A stretch of DNA of 64,000 nt from Tenuifilum sp. 4138str (lineage in GTDB: Bacteria > Bacteroidota > Bacteroidia > Bacteroidales > Tenuifilaceae). Below the pieces are notes generated by a model. That model had not been told where the DNA came from. It was given only the letters and a program-made list of their open reading frames with translations, and did not search any database. Both the position numbers and the translations under genes were made by a program. This document shows positions 53,769 through 62,091 of the stretch, piece by piece (the first letter of the stretch is position 1; each line of letters opens with the position of its first letter). The stretch lies in contig NZ_JBGCUE010000008.1 in the NCBI RefSeq assembly GCF_041102575.1, positions 1 through 64,000 of the forward strand, in the 5' to 3' direction.

Positions 53769-54149
53769 ATGGCAGGACCTAAGGGCTCAAAATACTACGA
53801 TGTTTTTCTGGACTACTCAATAGTGTTGCGCGAACGTAACACTAACCAATCGATTCTTACCCAGGAGCAGCTTTGTTTACTGTTGAACATCGATGAGCTG
53901 GAATCAATTGCAGCATCTGCAAAAAAAATGGATATCAGTTACCGTAAGGCATGGGAGTTGGTCCGTAGAGCCGAGGAGGAACTTGGTTTTCCCCTTGTGA
54001 GCAAGTCGCGGGGTGGTAGCGATGGCGGCAAATCGGAGCTAACTCCCGATGGTAAGCAACTGGTTGATGCATACCGCCAGCTTCGCAACGAGTTTAACGA
54101 ATCCGTTAAGCGCGTGGTTAAAAAATTCTTCCAAACCATAAACAAGTGA
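53769..54149 (+). CDS. modE: ModE-like winged-helix regulator
   Basis: The 126-residue protein matches the ModE N-terminal DNA-binding domain: IAASAKKMDISYRKAWELVRRAEEELGFPLV, then the glycine-rich wing RGGSDGGKSELTPDG. The molybdate-binding TOBE (MOP) domains of full-length ModE are absent, so metal sensing must be indirect or by the short form alone. It begins a four-gene unit for molybdate/tungstate uptake, 4 bp before the binding-protein gene. Confidence 0.88.
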   Translation: MAGPKGSKYYDVFLDYSIVLRERNTNQSILTQEQLCLLLNIDELESIAASAKKMDISYRKAWELVRRAEEELGFPLVSKSRGGSDGGKSELTPDGKQLVDAYRQLRNEFNESVKRVVKKFFQTINK

Positions 54150-54153
54150 TATA

Positions 54154-55098
54154 ATGCGAAGTTGGATAGCCCTATTTGCTGTAATCTATTTATTGACTGG
54201 TTGCTCCAATTCACACAATAGCAGAAAAACGCTCACAGTATTCCATGCCGGCAGTCTGTCCTTGCCCCTAAAAGCTGCGGTTGATAGCTTTATGAAGTTT
54301 AACCCTGAGGTAACCATCAACCTCGAGGCGTCCGGCAGTGTTGAGTGCGCACGCAAAATCACCGACCTTAACCGACCCTGCGACCTGTTTTTCTCGGCCG
54401 ACTATAAGGTGATTAACAGCCTACTGGTCACTGAGCATGCCGATTTTCTTATTCCCTTTGCAACAAATCGCATGGTTATAGCCTATTCATCTAAATCAAA
54501 GTATGCCAATATAATCGATTCGTTAAATTGGCCTACCATTCTTTTACGTTCCGATGTGGCTTATGGACGTAGCGATCCCAATTCCGACCCTTGCGGTTAT
54601 AGAACCTTACTTCTTTTTCAGCTTGCTGAAAAACACTACTGTATTGATGGCTTGGCTGAATCACTCGAGGGGAAAGATAATCAGTTTATTCGTCCTAAAG
54701 AGGTGGATTTGGTGGCCATGCTCGAAACATCTGCCATTGATTACCTTTTTATATATGAGTCGGTGGTTAAGCAGCATAAGTTAAATTACATTCCTTTGCC
54801 TGACAGTATAAATCTTGGAAACTTTTCATTAGCTCAGCACTATGGCTCTGTTCAGGTGAAGATAAGGGGAAACTCGCCCAACGATTCAATAACCATTGCA
54901 GGCGAACCTATAGTATATGCATTTACAATTCCTAAAAACGCACCTAACCCCCAGTTGGCACGCAAATTTGCAACCTACTTTTTGTCCGATACCGGAGGAA
55001 TGAAGTTTATAACCAAAATGGGACAGCAGTCGCTTATTCCGTTTAGCTGCAACAGTTGTGGTTCAGTCCCCGACGATTTTAAAGAGTTTATTCGCTAA
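54154..55098 (+). CDS. wtpA: Molybdate/tungstate-binding lipoprotein (WtpA type)
   Basis: The 314-residue protein has a lipoprotein signal (LLTGCSNS). It matches the WtpA branch of ModA proteins: VFHAGSLSLPLKAAVDSF near 26, ASGSVECARKITDL near 55, DLFFSADYKVINSLL near 75 and GRSDPNSDPCGYRTL near 135. WtpA-type proteins bind tungstate and molybdate tightly. It precedes the permease and ATPase genes. Confidence 0.92.
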   Translation: MRSWIALFAVIYLLTGCSNSHNSRKTLTVFHAGSLSLPLKAAVDSFMKFNPEVTINLEASGSVECARKITDLNRPCDLFFSADYKVINSLLVTEHADFLIPFATNRMVIAYSSKSKYANIIDSLNWPTILLRSDVAYGRSDPNSDPCGYRTLLLFQLAEKHYCIDGLAESLEGKDNQFIRPKEVDLVAMLETSAIDYLFIYESVVKQHKLNYIPLPDSINLGNFSLAQHYGSVQVKIRGNSPNDSITIAGEPIVYAFTIPKNAPNPQLARKFATYFLSDTGGMKFITKMGQQSLIPFSCNSCGSVPDDFKEFIR

Positions 55099-55108
55099 AT
55101 CATTGTTG

Positions 55109-55897
55109 ATGAGTAAAGGCGGAGTAAATAGCTATTCAACATTTCGTCTTGTTCTAACCCTTTTGGGTGCCTTTGTGTTACTTTTCATTATTGCTCCATT
55201 ACTGGGGATGATAATCAACACTCCATTTAAGGATGTTGCCGCAACTACAGCCGACAGTCAGGTGCTAAGTTCCATATGGTTATCCATTTGGGTAGCCATG
55301 CTAACCTCCATTCTTTTTGCAATTCCAGCGATTCCTTTAGCGTATATACTTGCCCGTTACGATTTTCCGTTTAAAAGTGTAATAAACGGAATAATTGATT
55401 TGCCAATCGTTATTCCACACTCCGTAGCTGGTATAGCTTTGCTCGGATTAATTGCTGGCGATGGCTTGGTTGGTAAATCTCTTGATGCCTTTGGGGTAAG
55501 GTTGATTGGAACTCCATTTGCCATTTCTTTGGCAATGGCCTTTGTCAGCTTGCCATTTCTTATTAATTCAGCCCGCGATGGTTTCATACAGGTTCCCGTG
55601 AGGTTGGAGCAGGCAGCATTATCCCTGGGCGCAACCCCCTTTCAGGTATTTTTTACCATCTCATTGCCGCTTGCCTGGCGTAACATCCTAAGCGGGCTGG
55701 TAATGATGTTTGCCCGTGGCATGAGTGAGTTTGGGGCCGTAGTTATTATTGCATATCATCCTATGGTTGCCTCGGTTATGATTTACGATAGGTTTACAGC
55801 TTTTGGACTCAAATATGCACAGCCTGCCGCTATAATTTTTCTTGTGGTAAGCCTTGTAGTTTTCATTTTGCTGCGTGTTATCTCCCGTAAACGGTAG
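55109..55897 (+). CDS. wtpB: Molybdate/tungstate ABC permease
   Basis: The permease has 262 residues from the ATG at 55109; an in-frame start farther upstream would overlap the binding-protein gene. Six membrane helices are likely, with the ModB/WtpB coupling loop RLEQAALSLGATPFQVFFTISLPLAWRNI near 175 and SEFGAVVIIAYHP near 220. It works as a homodimer with the ATPase encoded next and the preceding binding protein. Confidence 0.92.
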   Translation: MSKGGVNSYSTFRLVLTLLGAFVLLFIIAPLLGMIINTPFKDVAATTADSQVLSSIWLSIWVAMLTSILFAIPAIPLAYILARYDFPFKSVINGIIDLPIVIPHSVAGIALLGLIAGDGLVGKSLDAFGVRLIGTPFAISLAMAFVSLPFLINSARDGFIQVPVRLEQAALSLGATPFQVFFTISLPLAWRNILSGLVMMFARGMSEFGAVVIIAYHPMVASVMIYDRFTAFGLKYAQPAAIIFLVVSLVVFILLRVISRKR

Positions 55898-55901
55898 GGT
55901 T

Positions 55902-56963
55902 ATGATGGTTGTAGATCAAATATCAAAGCATTTTAAATTATTTTCACTTAGGGAGATAACCTTTAAGGTGTCGCAAGGCGATTACTTTATGTTGTTAGGC
56001 CCGTCTGGTTCTGGGAAGTCGCTTTTACTGCAAATAATTGCCGGTCTTGTGAAGCCCGATGGCGGTAGAATCCTTTTTAATGGTATCGATATAGCTAAGA
56101 GTCCTGCAGGTAAACGCAATGTAGGGATTCTCTTTCAGGATTTAGCCCTTTTCCCTCATATTAGTGTTTTCGATAACATTGCTTACCCTTTAAAGCTCCG
56201 AAAATACAGTTCTTTTGCAGTTAAGCAAAGGGTAGTTGAACTTGCGGAACAGTTTTCTATTTCCCATATCCTTAACCAGGGTGTAACAAGCCTCTCAGGT
56301 GGTGAAAAGCAGAGGGTTGCTCTTGCCCGTACACTCGCATTTAATCCGCCAATACTTTTACTCGATGAGCCTTTATCTGCCATAGATTCTCAGCTCCATC
56401 TGGATTTAGGTGTTCTGCTTAGGTCAATCAACCGTGCAGGAACAACCATTATTCACGTTACCCATAACTACCAGGAGGCCATTTCGCTGGCAAGCAAGGT
56501 GGGAGTCTTGCACAACGGACAGTTGGTGCAGGTTGGCGAGCCCGTTGAGGTATTCCAAAACCCTCGTTCCGAGTTTGTGGCTAACTTTACAGGGGCTAAA
56601 AACTTCTATAGGGTAAAGGGAGTTCGTGCTACTCCCGATGGTCTTATTTATGCCGAGTTACCTTTTGGTGAAACCATTGCATTTTATGCTAACCCATCTT
56701 ACTCTAATGGCTTTGTCTGTTTCCCTGAGGAAAGCGTTGTGCTATCAACACAGGCCGAGAATCAAAGTGCAATAAATGTTTTTAGCGGAAGGGTTATCGA
56801 TATTTTTGCCCAGCGTTTTGGCTACGAGGTAGTGATTGACTGCGGTTTTAAGGTGTTTGCACTAATAACTAAAGAATCGTTGGAAAAGCTAAAAATCTCA
56901 CCGGGCATTAAGCTTTATGCAGCAGTAAAGGCTAATGCAGTGAGGTTCATTCCTGAAATTTAA
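55902..56963 (+). CDS. wtpC: Molybdate/tungstate ABC ATPase
   Basis: The ATPase has 353 residues from the ATG at 55902, 4 bp after the permease stop. It has Walker A GPSGSGKS near 35, Q-loop ILFQDLALFPH, signature LSGGEKQRV and Walker B ILLLDEPLSAID. The last about 110 residues form a TOBE-like (MOP) regulatory region, FSGRVIDIFAQRFGYEVVIDCGF. It ends 9 bp before the stop of a convergent gene. Confidence 0.92.
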   Translation: MMVVDQISKHFKLFSLREITFKVSQGDYFMLLGPSGSGKSLLLQIIAGLVKPDGGRILFNGIDIAKSPAGKRNVGILFQDLALFPHISVFDNIAYPLKLRKYSSFAVKQRVVELAEQFSISHILNQGVTSLSGGEKQRVALARTLAFNPPILLLDEPLSAIDSQLHLDLGVLLRSINRAGTTIIHVTHNYQEAISLASKVGVLHNGQLVQVGEPVEVFQNPRSEFVANFTGAKNFYRVKGVRATPDGLIYAELPFGETIAFYANPSYSNGFVCFPEESVVLSTQAENQSAINVFSGRVIDIFAQRFGYEVVIDCGFKVFALITKESLEKLKISPGIKLYAAVKANAVRFIPEI

Positions 56964-56972
56964 TTCCAAAGG

Positions 56973-57815
56973 CTATTTCCGTAACCTGTGTTTAATACCA
57001 TTCTGGTAAACCACATGTATGTATCGCGAAGTGAAAAATACAATCATAAACACAATTGCGTAGTAGCTTAAGGCTATAACAAGGAAAAATGTGGTTGAAA
57101 AAATGAATAACCCAAACAGAAAGTCCATAAATGAAAGTAATGTTCCAAACCTTAAGCCGGTTTTGAAAATGGAGCCGAGGTAATCATAAAGTATGCTGAT
57201 TGCCAAAAGCGATAATTGAATCCATATGGAGATGGTAACGATGTCAGTTCCAAAACTGTTAGCCGAAATACCTTTTGTTATACTCTCAATGAAATAATCC
57301 TTCCAGTAAATGTAAATGATGCCCGATAGTAGGCCAACCACAAAAAAAGTTACGTACGACACAATAACCTCCTTGATATTAAAATCGTGTCGTTTCTTTA
57401 AAAACTGTTTTGCTTCTATTACAAGCTCTTCGGCTATAACCCAGATAAACAGTAGTGCAATGGTTATAACCCAGAAGTACCAATTTTGCCAGTTCGCTAA
57501 ACGCTCAATTAGCTTCAAAAATTTAGGTGTGCTGGGATACTCAATTTTACTTAGGTAATCGGTGGAAACGTAACCGGTTGCATACCCATTCCGCACCATA
57601 ATCCAGTATTTATCCGATACCACTGCAACTACGGTATCACCCTGCCCAAGGGTGCCAATTATCTCCGATACGGTTGATGGTGCAGTGCGTACGTATAGCG
57701 AACGGGTAGTTACTACATACCTGTCGCGCATGCCATAATTTCCTGGTTTAACACATGCCGTTAGGGCGAATAGGCAAAATAGGAGTAAAATATACCAAGT
57801 TGACTTGTAGCTCAT
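56973..57815 (-). CDS. SH3-domain membrane lipoprotein
   Basis: From the ATG at 57815 the protein has 280 residues, with a lipoprotein-type signal (LLLFCLFALTAC). A bacterial SH3 domain follows (RYVVTTRSLYVRTAPSTVSEIIGTLGQGDTV, about 30-85), then four membrane helices in the C-terminal half. The upstream extension of the frame gives an unlikely N-terminus. The combination of a lipid-anchored SH3 and polytopic C-terminus is unusual, and the function is unknown. Confidence 0.75.
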   Translation of the reverse strand: MSYKSTWYILLLFCLFALTACVKPGNYGMRDRYVVTTRSLYVRTAPSTVSEIIGTLGQGDTVVAVVSDKYWIMVRNGYATGYVSTDYLSKIEYPSTPKFLKLIERLANWQNWYFWVITIALLFIWVIAEELVIEAKQFLKKRHDFNIKEVIVSYVTFFVVGLLSGIIYIYWKDYFIESITKGISANSFGTDIVTISIWIQLSLLAISILYDYLGSIFKTGLRFGTLLSFMDFLFGLFIFSTTFFLVIALSYYAIVFMIVFFTSRYIHVVYQNGIKHRLRK

Positions 57816-58305
57816 TATGTCCCAAACCATTTCCAATGCAAATGTATCACTTTGCAACAAATAGGCCATTGTATATAGCACTTTTTAATAATTAGAAAGG
57901 TAAGAATTGTTTTTTCTCACACCAAACCCTTCGTGGTAAAGGGCTTAAGCTGCTTTTTTGTTTCTGATAACCAAGTTTTCGTCATTATATGCATTTAATG
58001 TTTCCCCTCCTCCCATCTTAAACCATGTAACCATTACCTGTTTATCTTAAACCTTACACCTTGAAGCTTAAGCCTTAAGCCTGCCTTAAGCCTTAAACCT
58101 TAAACCTTAAACATTTATCCTTTATCCTTCAGTAACCCAGCGTCATACAACCCAAGGTTTCAATCCGTAACTTTCTTACTTTGAATGGTTCTAAATTTTA
58201 GCTTTTTCAGTCGTTTCAGTGAAAAAAATGACAAAAATCAGGTTTGTGATTCATTTAACTATATATATTTAGGCAAGTAAATCAATGTTTTAGAAATAAT
58301 ATTGA
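57816..58305. other. Gene-free region upstream of the hydrogenase operon
   Basis: About 490 bp without a gene. CCTTAAG/CTTAAACC low-complexity repeats occupy 58045-58115, followed by TTTATCCTTTATCCTTCAG, the reverse complement of text at 9530-9590. A loosely spaced inverted pair ATCAAT (58281-58286) and ATTGAT (58301-58306) precedes the two Rex-like sites. Confidence 0.55.
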
Positions 58306-58338
58306 TGTTATAAAAGTAACAGTGTTAACAGAATAACA
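58306..58338. promoter_or_regulatory. Two tandem Rex-like operators
   Basis: TGTTATAAAAGTAACA (58306-58321) and TGTTAACAGAATAACA (58323-58338) are both perfect TGTTA-N6-TAACA inverted repeats, one base apart. This matches the core and spacing of the clostridial Rex operator TTGTTAANNNNTTAACAA. They end 26 bp before the HydC start codon, well placed to repress the NADH-linked hydrogenase when NADH is low. No rex gene is in the window. Confidence 0.6.
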
Positions 58339-58364
58339 AAAAGCAATTTTTAAATTTTAAGGTT

Positions 58365-58829
58365 ATGACGGATACCAAGGAATTAGTGAAAAATCTTGCC
58401 GACAAGTACGGTCGGTCAAGGGAGAGCTTGATACCCATTCTTCAGGGTGTGGTTCAGGAGGAGCGCTACATTTCAAGTGAGGCAATGACTGAAATTGCCC
58501 GTGAACTCGACATGTCAGCCGCCAAAGTATATGGAACGGCAACTTTCTACTCCTTCCTCGATACTCAGCCCCGGGGAAAGTTTGTAATTAGGGTATGCAG
58601 AACCATTTCGTGCGCCATGAAAGGCAAAAACCTTATCATCCAGGAGCTCGAGGATATGCTCAAGATTAAGGTGGGGGAAACAACTTCGAACCGTAAGTTC
58701 TCGTTACTCGAAACAAACTGCTTGGGTTGGTGCCATAAGGGACCCGCTATGCTCATTAACGACGAGGCTTACACTGAACTTACCCCGGAGAAGGTTCGTG
58801 AGATTATTAATGAATACATGAAAAAGTAA
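58365..58829 (+). CDS. hydC: NADH-linked [FeFe]-hydrogenase subunit HydC (NuoE-like)
   Basis: The 154-residue thioredoxin-fold [2Fe-2S] subunit has the ligand pattern CRTISC and later CLGWC, the helical start SLIPILQGVVQEERYIS and the family motif KVYGTATFYSFL. It carries electrons between the NuoF-like and hydrogenase subunits. It is first in the hydCBA order, 17 bp before hydB, behind two Rex-like operators. Confidence 0.93.
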   Translation: MTDTKELVKNLADKYGRSRESLIPILQGVVQEERYISSEAMTEIARELDMSAAKVYGTATFYSFLDTQPRGKFVIRVCRTISCAMKGKNLIIQELEDMLKIKVGETTSNRKFSLLETNCLGWCHKGPAMLINDEAYTELTPEKVREIINEYMKK

Positions 58830-58846
58830 TAATAGGAGATTCGATT

Positions 58847-60010
58847 ATGTCAAACAACTTCTTACGTCGTGTCGATCTGATTTTCGATAAGGATTGCGAC
58901 TTCAAACAGGTGTTACAGTCGGCCTATAAGCGCAACAACGATGAAATAATCAACGAACTCCTTGAGTCAGGACTCAAAGGTAGGGGTGGTGCTGGTTTCC
59001 CTACAGCCCTGAAGTGGAAATTCACCAGTGAACAACCCGACCCTGAAAAATATGTGGTTTGTAATGCCGACGAGGGCGAACCCGGAACTTTTAAGGATCG
59101 CGAAATACTATTCCAGGTTCCCCTAAAGGTTTTTGGCGGTATGGCCATTTGCGCCAAGGTAATTGGCGCCAAGGAAGGTTTTATCTACCTCCGTGGTGAG
59201 TACCGTTTCTTGCTAAAGGAACTTGAAAATCAGCTTGAGATTTTCCACTCCATACTCAATGATCTTAAAATCCCCTTCCGCATAAAAATTGTTATGGGAA
59301 GCGGCGCTTACATCTGTGGCGAGGAAAGCGCTTTGTTCGAGTCAATGGAAGGCGACCGCGGCGAACCCCGCAATAAGCCTCCCTACCCAACCGTTTCCGG
59401 TTTCCGCAAGAAACCTACCGTTATTAACAACGTTGAAACGTTGGTTTACTCTTTCATGATATTCCGCTACGGTGCTCGCAAGTTTAAAGAACTTGGTACT
59501 GCCGATTCTCGCGGTTCAAAGGTGTTCTCCGTTTCAGGCGATACCCCAAAACCCGGTATTTATGAGCTGGAACTTGGTATGACAGTTGACCAGTTTGTTC
59601 AGGAGTTTGGCGATGGCGACACCAAGGCAGTTCAGGTTGGGGGTGCTTCAGGTTTTTGCGTTCCCCGCAAAAAGTTCAAGGATACCATTATTGGTTTCGA
59701 AGGAGTCCCCACTGGCGGTTCAATGATGCTTTTCAATAGCTCACGTTCAATGTACAACGTACTGCATAACTACCTCGAATTCTTTGAGGAGGAATCATGT
59801 GGACAGTGTACCCCCTGCCGCGTGGGTTGCCAGCAGCTTAAGCTGGGTATCGAGGCGGTTAAGAAGGGCGAAAAGCATGCTAACTACCTGGAACAGCTTC
59901 AGAAACTTGCTCAAACCATGAAAATAACCGCAAAGTGCGGTTTAGGCCAAAGCGTGGCTAACTCCTTCTTCTCAATTGTTGAGAACTTTAGGGAAGAAAT
60001 GATTTACTAA
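58847..60010 (+). CDS. hydB: NADH-linked [FeFe]-hydrogenase subunit HydB (NuoF-like, short form)
   Basis: The 387-residue protein has the FMN/NADH domain (GLKGRGGAGFPTALKW, CNADEGEPGTFKDRE), the SLBB region and the NuoF cluster motif ESCGQCTPCRVGCQQ, ending soon after. It lacks both the N-terminal thioredoxin-like domain and the C-terminal 2x[4Fe-4S] domain of about 600-residue bifurcating HydB proteins and of the paralog at 5294-7072. This favours direct NADH-dependent hydrogen cycling rather than flavin-based bifurcation, as inferred for short-HydB enzymes. The stop overlaps the hydA start (TAATG). Confidence 0.9.
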   Translation: MSNNFLRRVDLIFDKDCDFKQVLQSAYKRNNDEIINELLESGLKGRGGAGFPTALKWKFTSEQPDPEKYVVCNADEGEPGTFKDREILFQVPLKVFGGMAICAKVIGAKEGFIYLRGEYRFLLKELENQLEIFHSILNDLKIPFRIKIVMGSGAYICGEESALFESMEGDRGEPRNKPPYPTVSGFRKKPTVINNVETLVYSFMIFRYGARKFKELGTADSRGSKVFSVSGDTPKPGIYELELGMTVDQFVQEFGDGDTKAVQVGGASGFCVPRKKFKDTIIGFEGVPTGGSMMLFNSSRSMYNVLHNYLEFFEEESCGQCTPCRVGCQQLKLGIEAVKKGEKHANYLEQLQKLAQTMKITAKCGLGQSVANSFFSIVENFREEMIY

Positions 60011-61821
60011 TGATCAAAATTGAACCAATTATGGCAAAACAGATAAACCTTATAATTGATGGCATGCCCGTTACCGTGGATGAGGGAACAACTATACTGC
60101 AGGCTGCCAAAAAGTTGAATATCCATATTCCAACACTCTGCTACCACGACGACCTTTGCGTTGCTGGTAACTGCCGTGTGTGTGTTGTTGAAATGAAAGG
60201 ATCGCGTACTCTTCCTGCTTCGTGTGCAATGCCTGTTGCTGAGGGTATGGAGATCAGCACCAACACTATTAAAGTTCGTACTGCTCGTAAGCATATTATT
60301 GATTTACTGCTCTCAGAGCATAATGCTAAATGTACCACCTGCTATAAAAACGGGAACTGTGAGCTGCAGGATTTAGCAGCAGAGTACAAGATTTCCGAGC
60401 CTATGTTTATCGATCTTGTTCCCCACAAGAACTACCAGATGGATGCTTACTCCCCTTCAATTATTAAGGACGATAGCAAGTGTATCCGCTGCCAGCGCTG
60501 CGTTCGTACATGCGAGGAGTTGCAGCACGTTAGCGCCTTAGGTGTAGCTTACAAGGGCGACAAGATGAAGATTTCAACTTTCTATGAGAATCCTATGTTC
60601 GAGGTGGTTTGTACCAACTGCGGACAGTGCGTTAACCGTTGCCCAACCGGTGCGCTTATTGAACGCAACTACGTTGATGAGGTATGGCAAGCCATTTTCG
60701 ATGAAGACAAGCATGTGGTTGTTCAAACTGCTCCTGCAGTTAGGGTTGCCCTTGGCGAGGCACTGGGAATGGAGCCTGGCGAGATAGTTACCGGCAAAAT
60801 GGTTACCGCCCTCAAACGCCTTGGTTTCGATTCAGTTCTCGACACCGATTTCTCAGCCGACTTAACCATCATGGAGGAGGGCTTTGAATTGCTTGGTAGG
60901 CTGAAGAAGGCTTTGGTTGATAAAGATCCTTCAGTTAAGCTCCCAATGGCTACCAGCTGCTCACCCGGTTGGATAAAGTTCATTGAGCATACCTACCCCG
61001 AGTATCTCGATAATCTTTCAACCTGCAAGTCGCCACAGCAGATGTTTGGCGCGCTAGCCAAGACATACTATGCTCAAAAAAGGAATATTGATCCGGCTAA
61101 GATTGTATCAGTTTCAATAATGCCTTGTACGGCCAAGAAATTTGAGGCCGATAGGCCTGAGATGCGCTCAAGCGGTTTCAAGGATGTTGATTATGTACTC
61201 ACCACCCGCGAGCTTGCCATTATGATTAAGCAGGCAGGTATTGAGTTTAGCACACTACCCGAATCACACTACGATAGCATAATGGGTGCTTCAACCGGTG
61301 CTGCAGTAATATTTGGTGCTACCGGTGGTGTTATGGAGGCAGCCCTACGTACCGCTTACGAGGTGGTTACTGGTCGCGAGGTGCCTTTCAACGGGCTAAA
61401 CATCACCCCGGTTCGTGGTATGGAAGGCGTTCGTGAGGCAGCCATTAAGATTGAGGGCACCAAACCCGAGTGGAAGTTCCTGGAAGGCGCTGAGCTAAAA
61501 ACCGTTGTTGCTCACGGTCTTACCAATGCCAAGAAGGTTATGGATGCCGTTCGCGATGGCAAGGGTAGCTGGCACTTCATTGAGATTATGGCCTGCCCCG
61601 GTGGATGTATTGGTGGCGGTGGTCAGCCTATACCTACCAACGAGGAAATCCGTAAGAAACGTGCCGAGGCTATTTATCGCGAGGATGCCGGAATGCCTAT
61701 ACGTAAATCGCACGAGAACCCTGAGGTTATTGCTATTTACAAGGAGTTCCTCCATGAACCCAATAGCCATAAGTCGCACGAACTACTACATACTCATTAC
61801 AAGGAGCGTCAACGCTACTAG
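60010..61821 (+). CDS. hydA: [FeFe] hydrogenase catalytic subunit
   Basis: The 603-residue protein (596 if it starts at the ATG at 60031) has an N-terminal [2Fe-2S] domain (CYHDDLCVAGNCRVC), the His-Cys3 cluster (CTTCYKNGNCELQDLA), two [4Fe-4S] clusters (CIRCQRC, CTNCGQC), and the H-cluster domain. Its three H-cluster motifs are TSCSPGW (315-321), MPCTAKKFE (371-379) and EIMACPGGCIGGGGQP (from 525, C529 and C533). A fused small-subunit-like tail follows. The first motif has Ser where most enzymes have a second Cys. With HydB and HydC it forms a soluble NADH-linked enzyme; maturases are not in the window. Confidence 0.94.
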   Translation: MIKIEPIMAKQINLIIDGMPVTVDEGTTILQAAKKLNIHIPTLCYHDDLCVAGNCRVCVVEMKGSRTLPASCAMPVAEGMEISTNTIKVRTARKHIIDLLLSEHNAKCTTCYKNGNCELQDLAAEYKISEPMFIDLVPHKNYQMDAYSPSIIKDDSKCIRCQRCVRTCEELQHVSALGVAYKGDKMKISTFYENPMFEVVCTNCGQCVNRCPTGALIERNYVDEVWQAIFDEDKHVVVQTAPAVRVALGEALGMEPGEIVTGKMVTALKRLGFDSVLDTDFSADLTIMEEGFELLGRLKKALVDKDPSVKLPMATSCSPGWIKFIEHTYPEYLDNLSTCKSPQQMFGALAKTYYAQKRNIDPAKIVSVSIMPCTAKKFEADRPEMRSSGFKDVDYVLTTRELAIMIKQAGIEFSTLPESHYDSIMGASTGAAVIFGATGGVMEAALRTAYEVVTGREVPFNGLNITPVRGMEGVREAAIKIEGTKPEWKFLEGAELKTVVAHGLTNAKKVMDAVRDGKGSWHFIEIMACPGGCIGGGGQPIPTNEEIRKKRAEAIYREDAGMPIRKSHENPEVIAIYKEFLHEPNSHKSHELLHTHYKERQRY

Positions 61822-61843
61822 AATTTTTTAAACCATGAATATG

Positions 61844-61878
61844 AAAGGCAGGGATAACATTTTCCCTGCCTTTTTTTT
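61844..61878 (+). terminator. Terminator of the hydrogenase operon
   Basis: An 11-bp perfect stem AAAGGCAGGGA (61844-61854) with TCCCTGCCTTT (61863-61873) and an 8-nt loop is followed by a run of eight T. It starts 22 bp after the hydA stop codon. Confidence 0.95.
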
Positions 61879-61935
61879 GTAAACGTTTGGTTTAACCGCG
61901 ATGAGTCAAATAGAAACACAAAAAACAGGTAGACT

Positions 61936-62067
61936 TAACAGTTTCGGCTTTGCGTTCGGGCCGGTTTCGGAGTTCCGCACCTGCGGGATCAACCAGCACT
62001 GAACATGAATAGAAGCACAAAGTTGCTAGTTTGCACGTCAACCCGCCTGACGCAAAACCCATGGTTA
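61936..62067. other. Long imperfect hairpin block, attC-like outline
   Basis: TAAC at 61936 and GTTA at 62064 bound two imperfectly complementary arms, GGCTTTGCGTTCGGGC (about 61946-61961) and GCCTGACGCAAAACC (about 62045-62059), around a GC-rich centre. The layout recalls integron attC sites, but the right-hand core GTTACAG does not fit the GTTRRRY consensus, so this is only a resemblance. The short minus frame across it (61892-62095) is not taken as a gene. Confidence 0.4.
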
Positions 62068-62091
62068 CAGGCTGGCTTTCACTTTTTCTTG

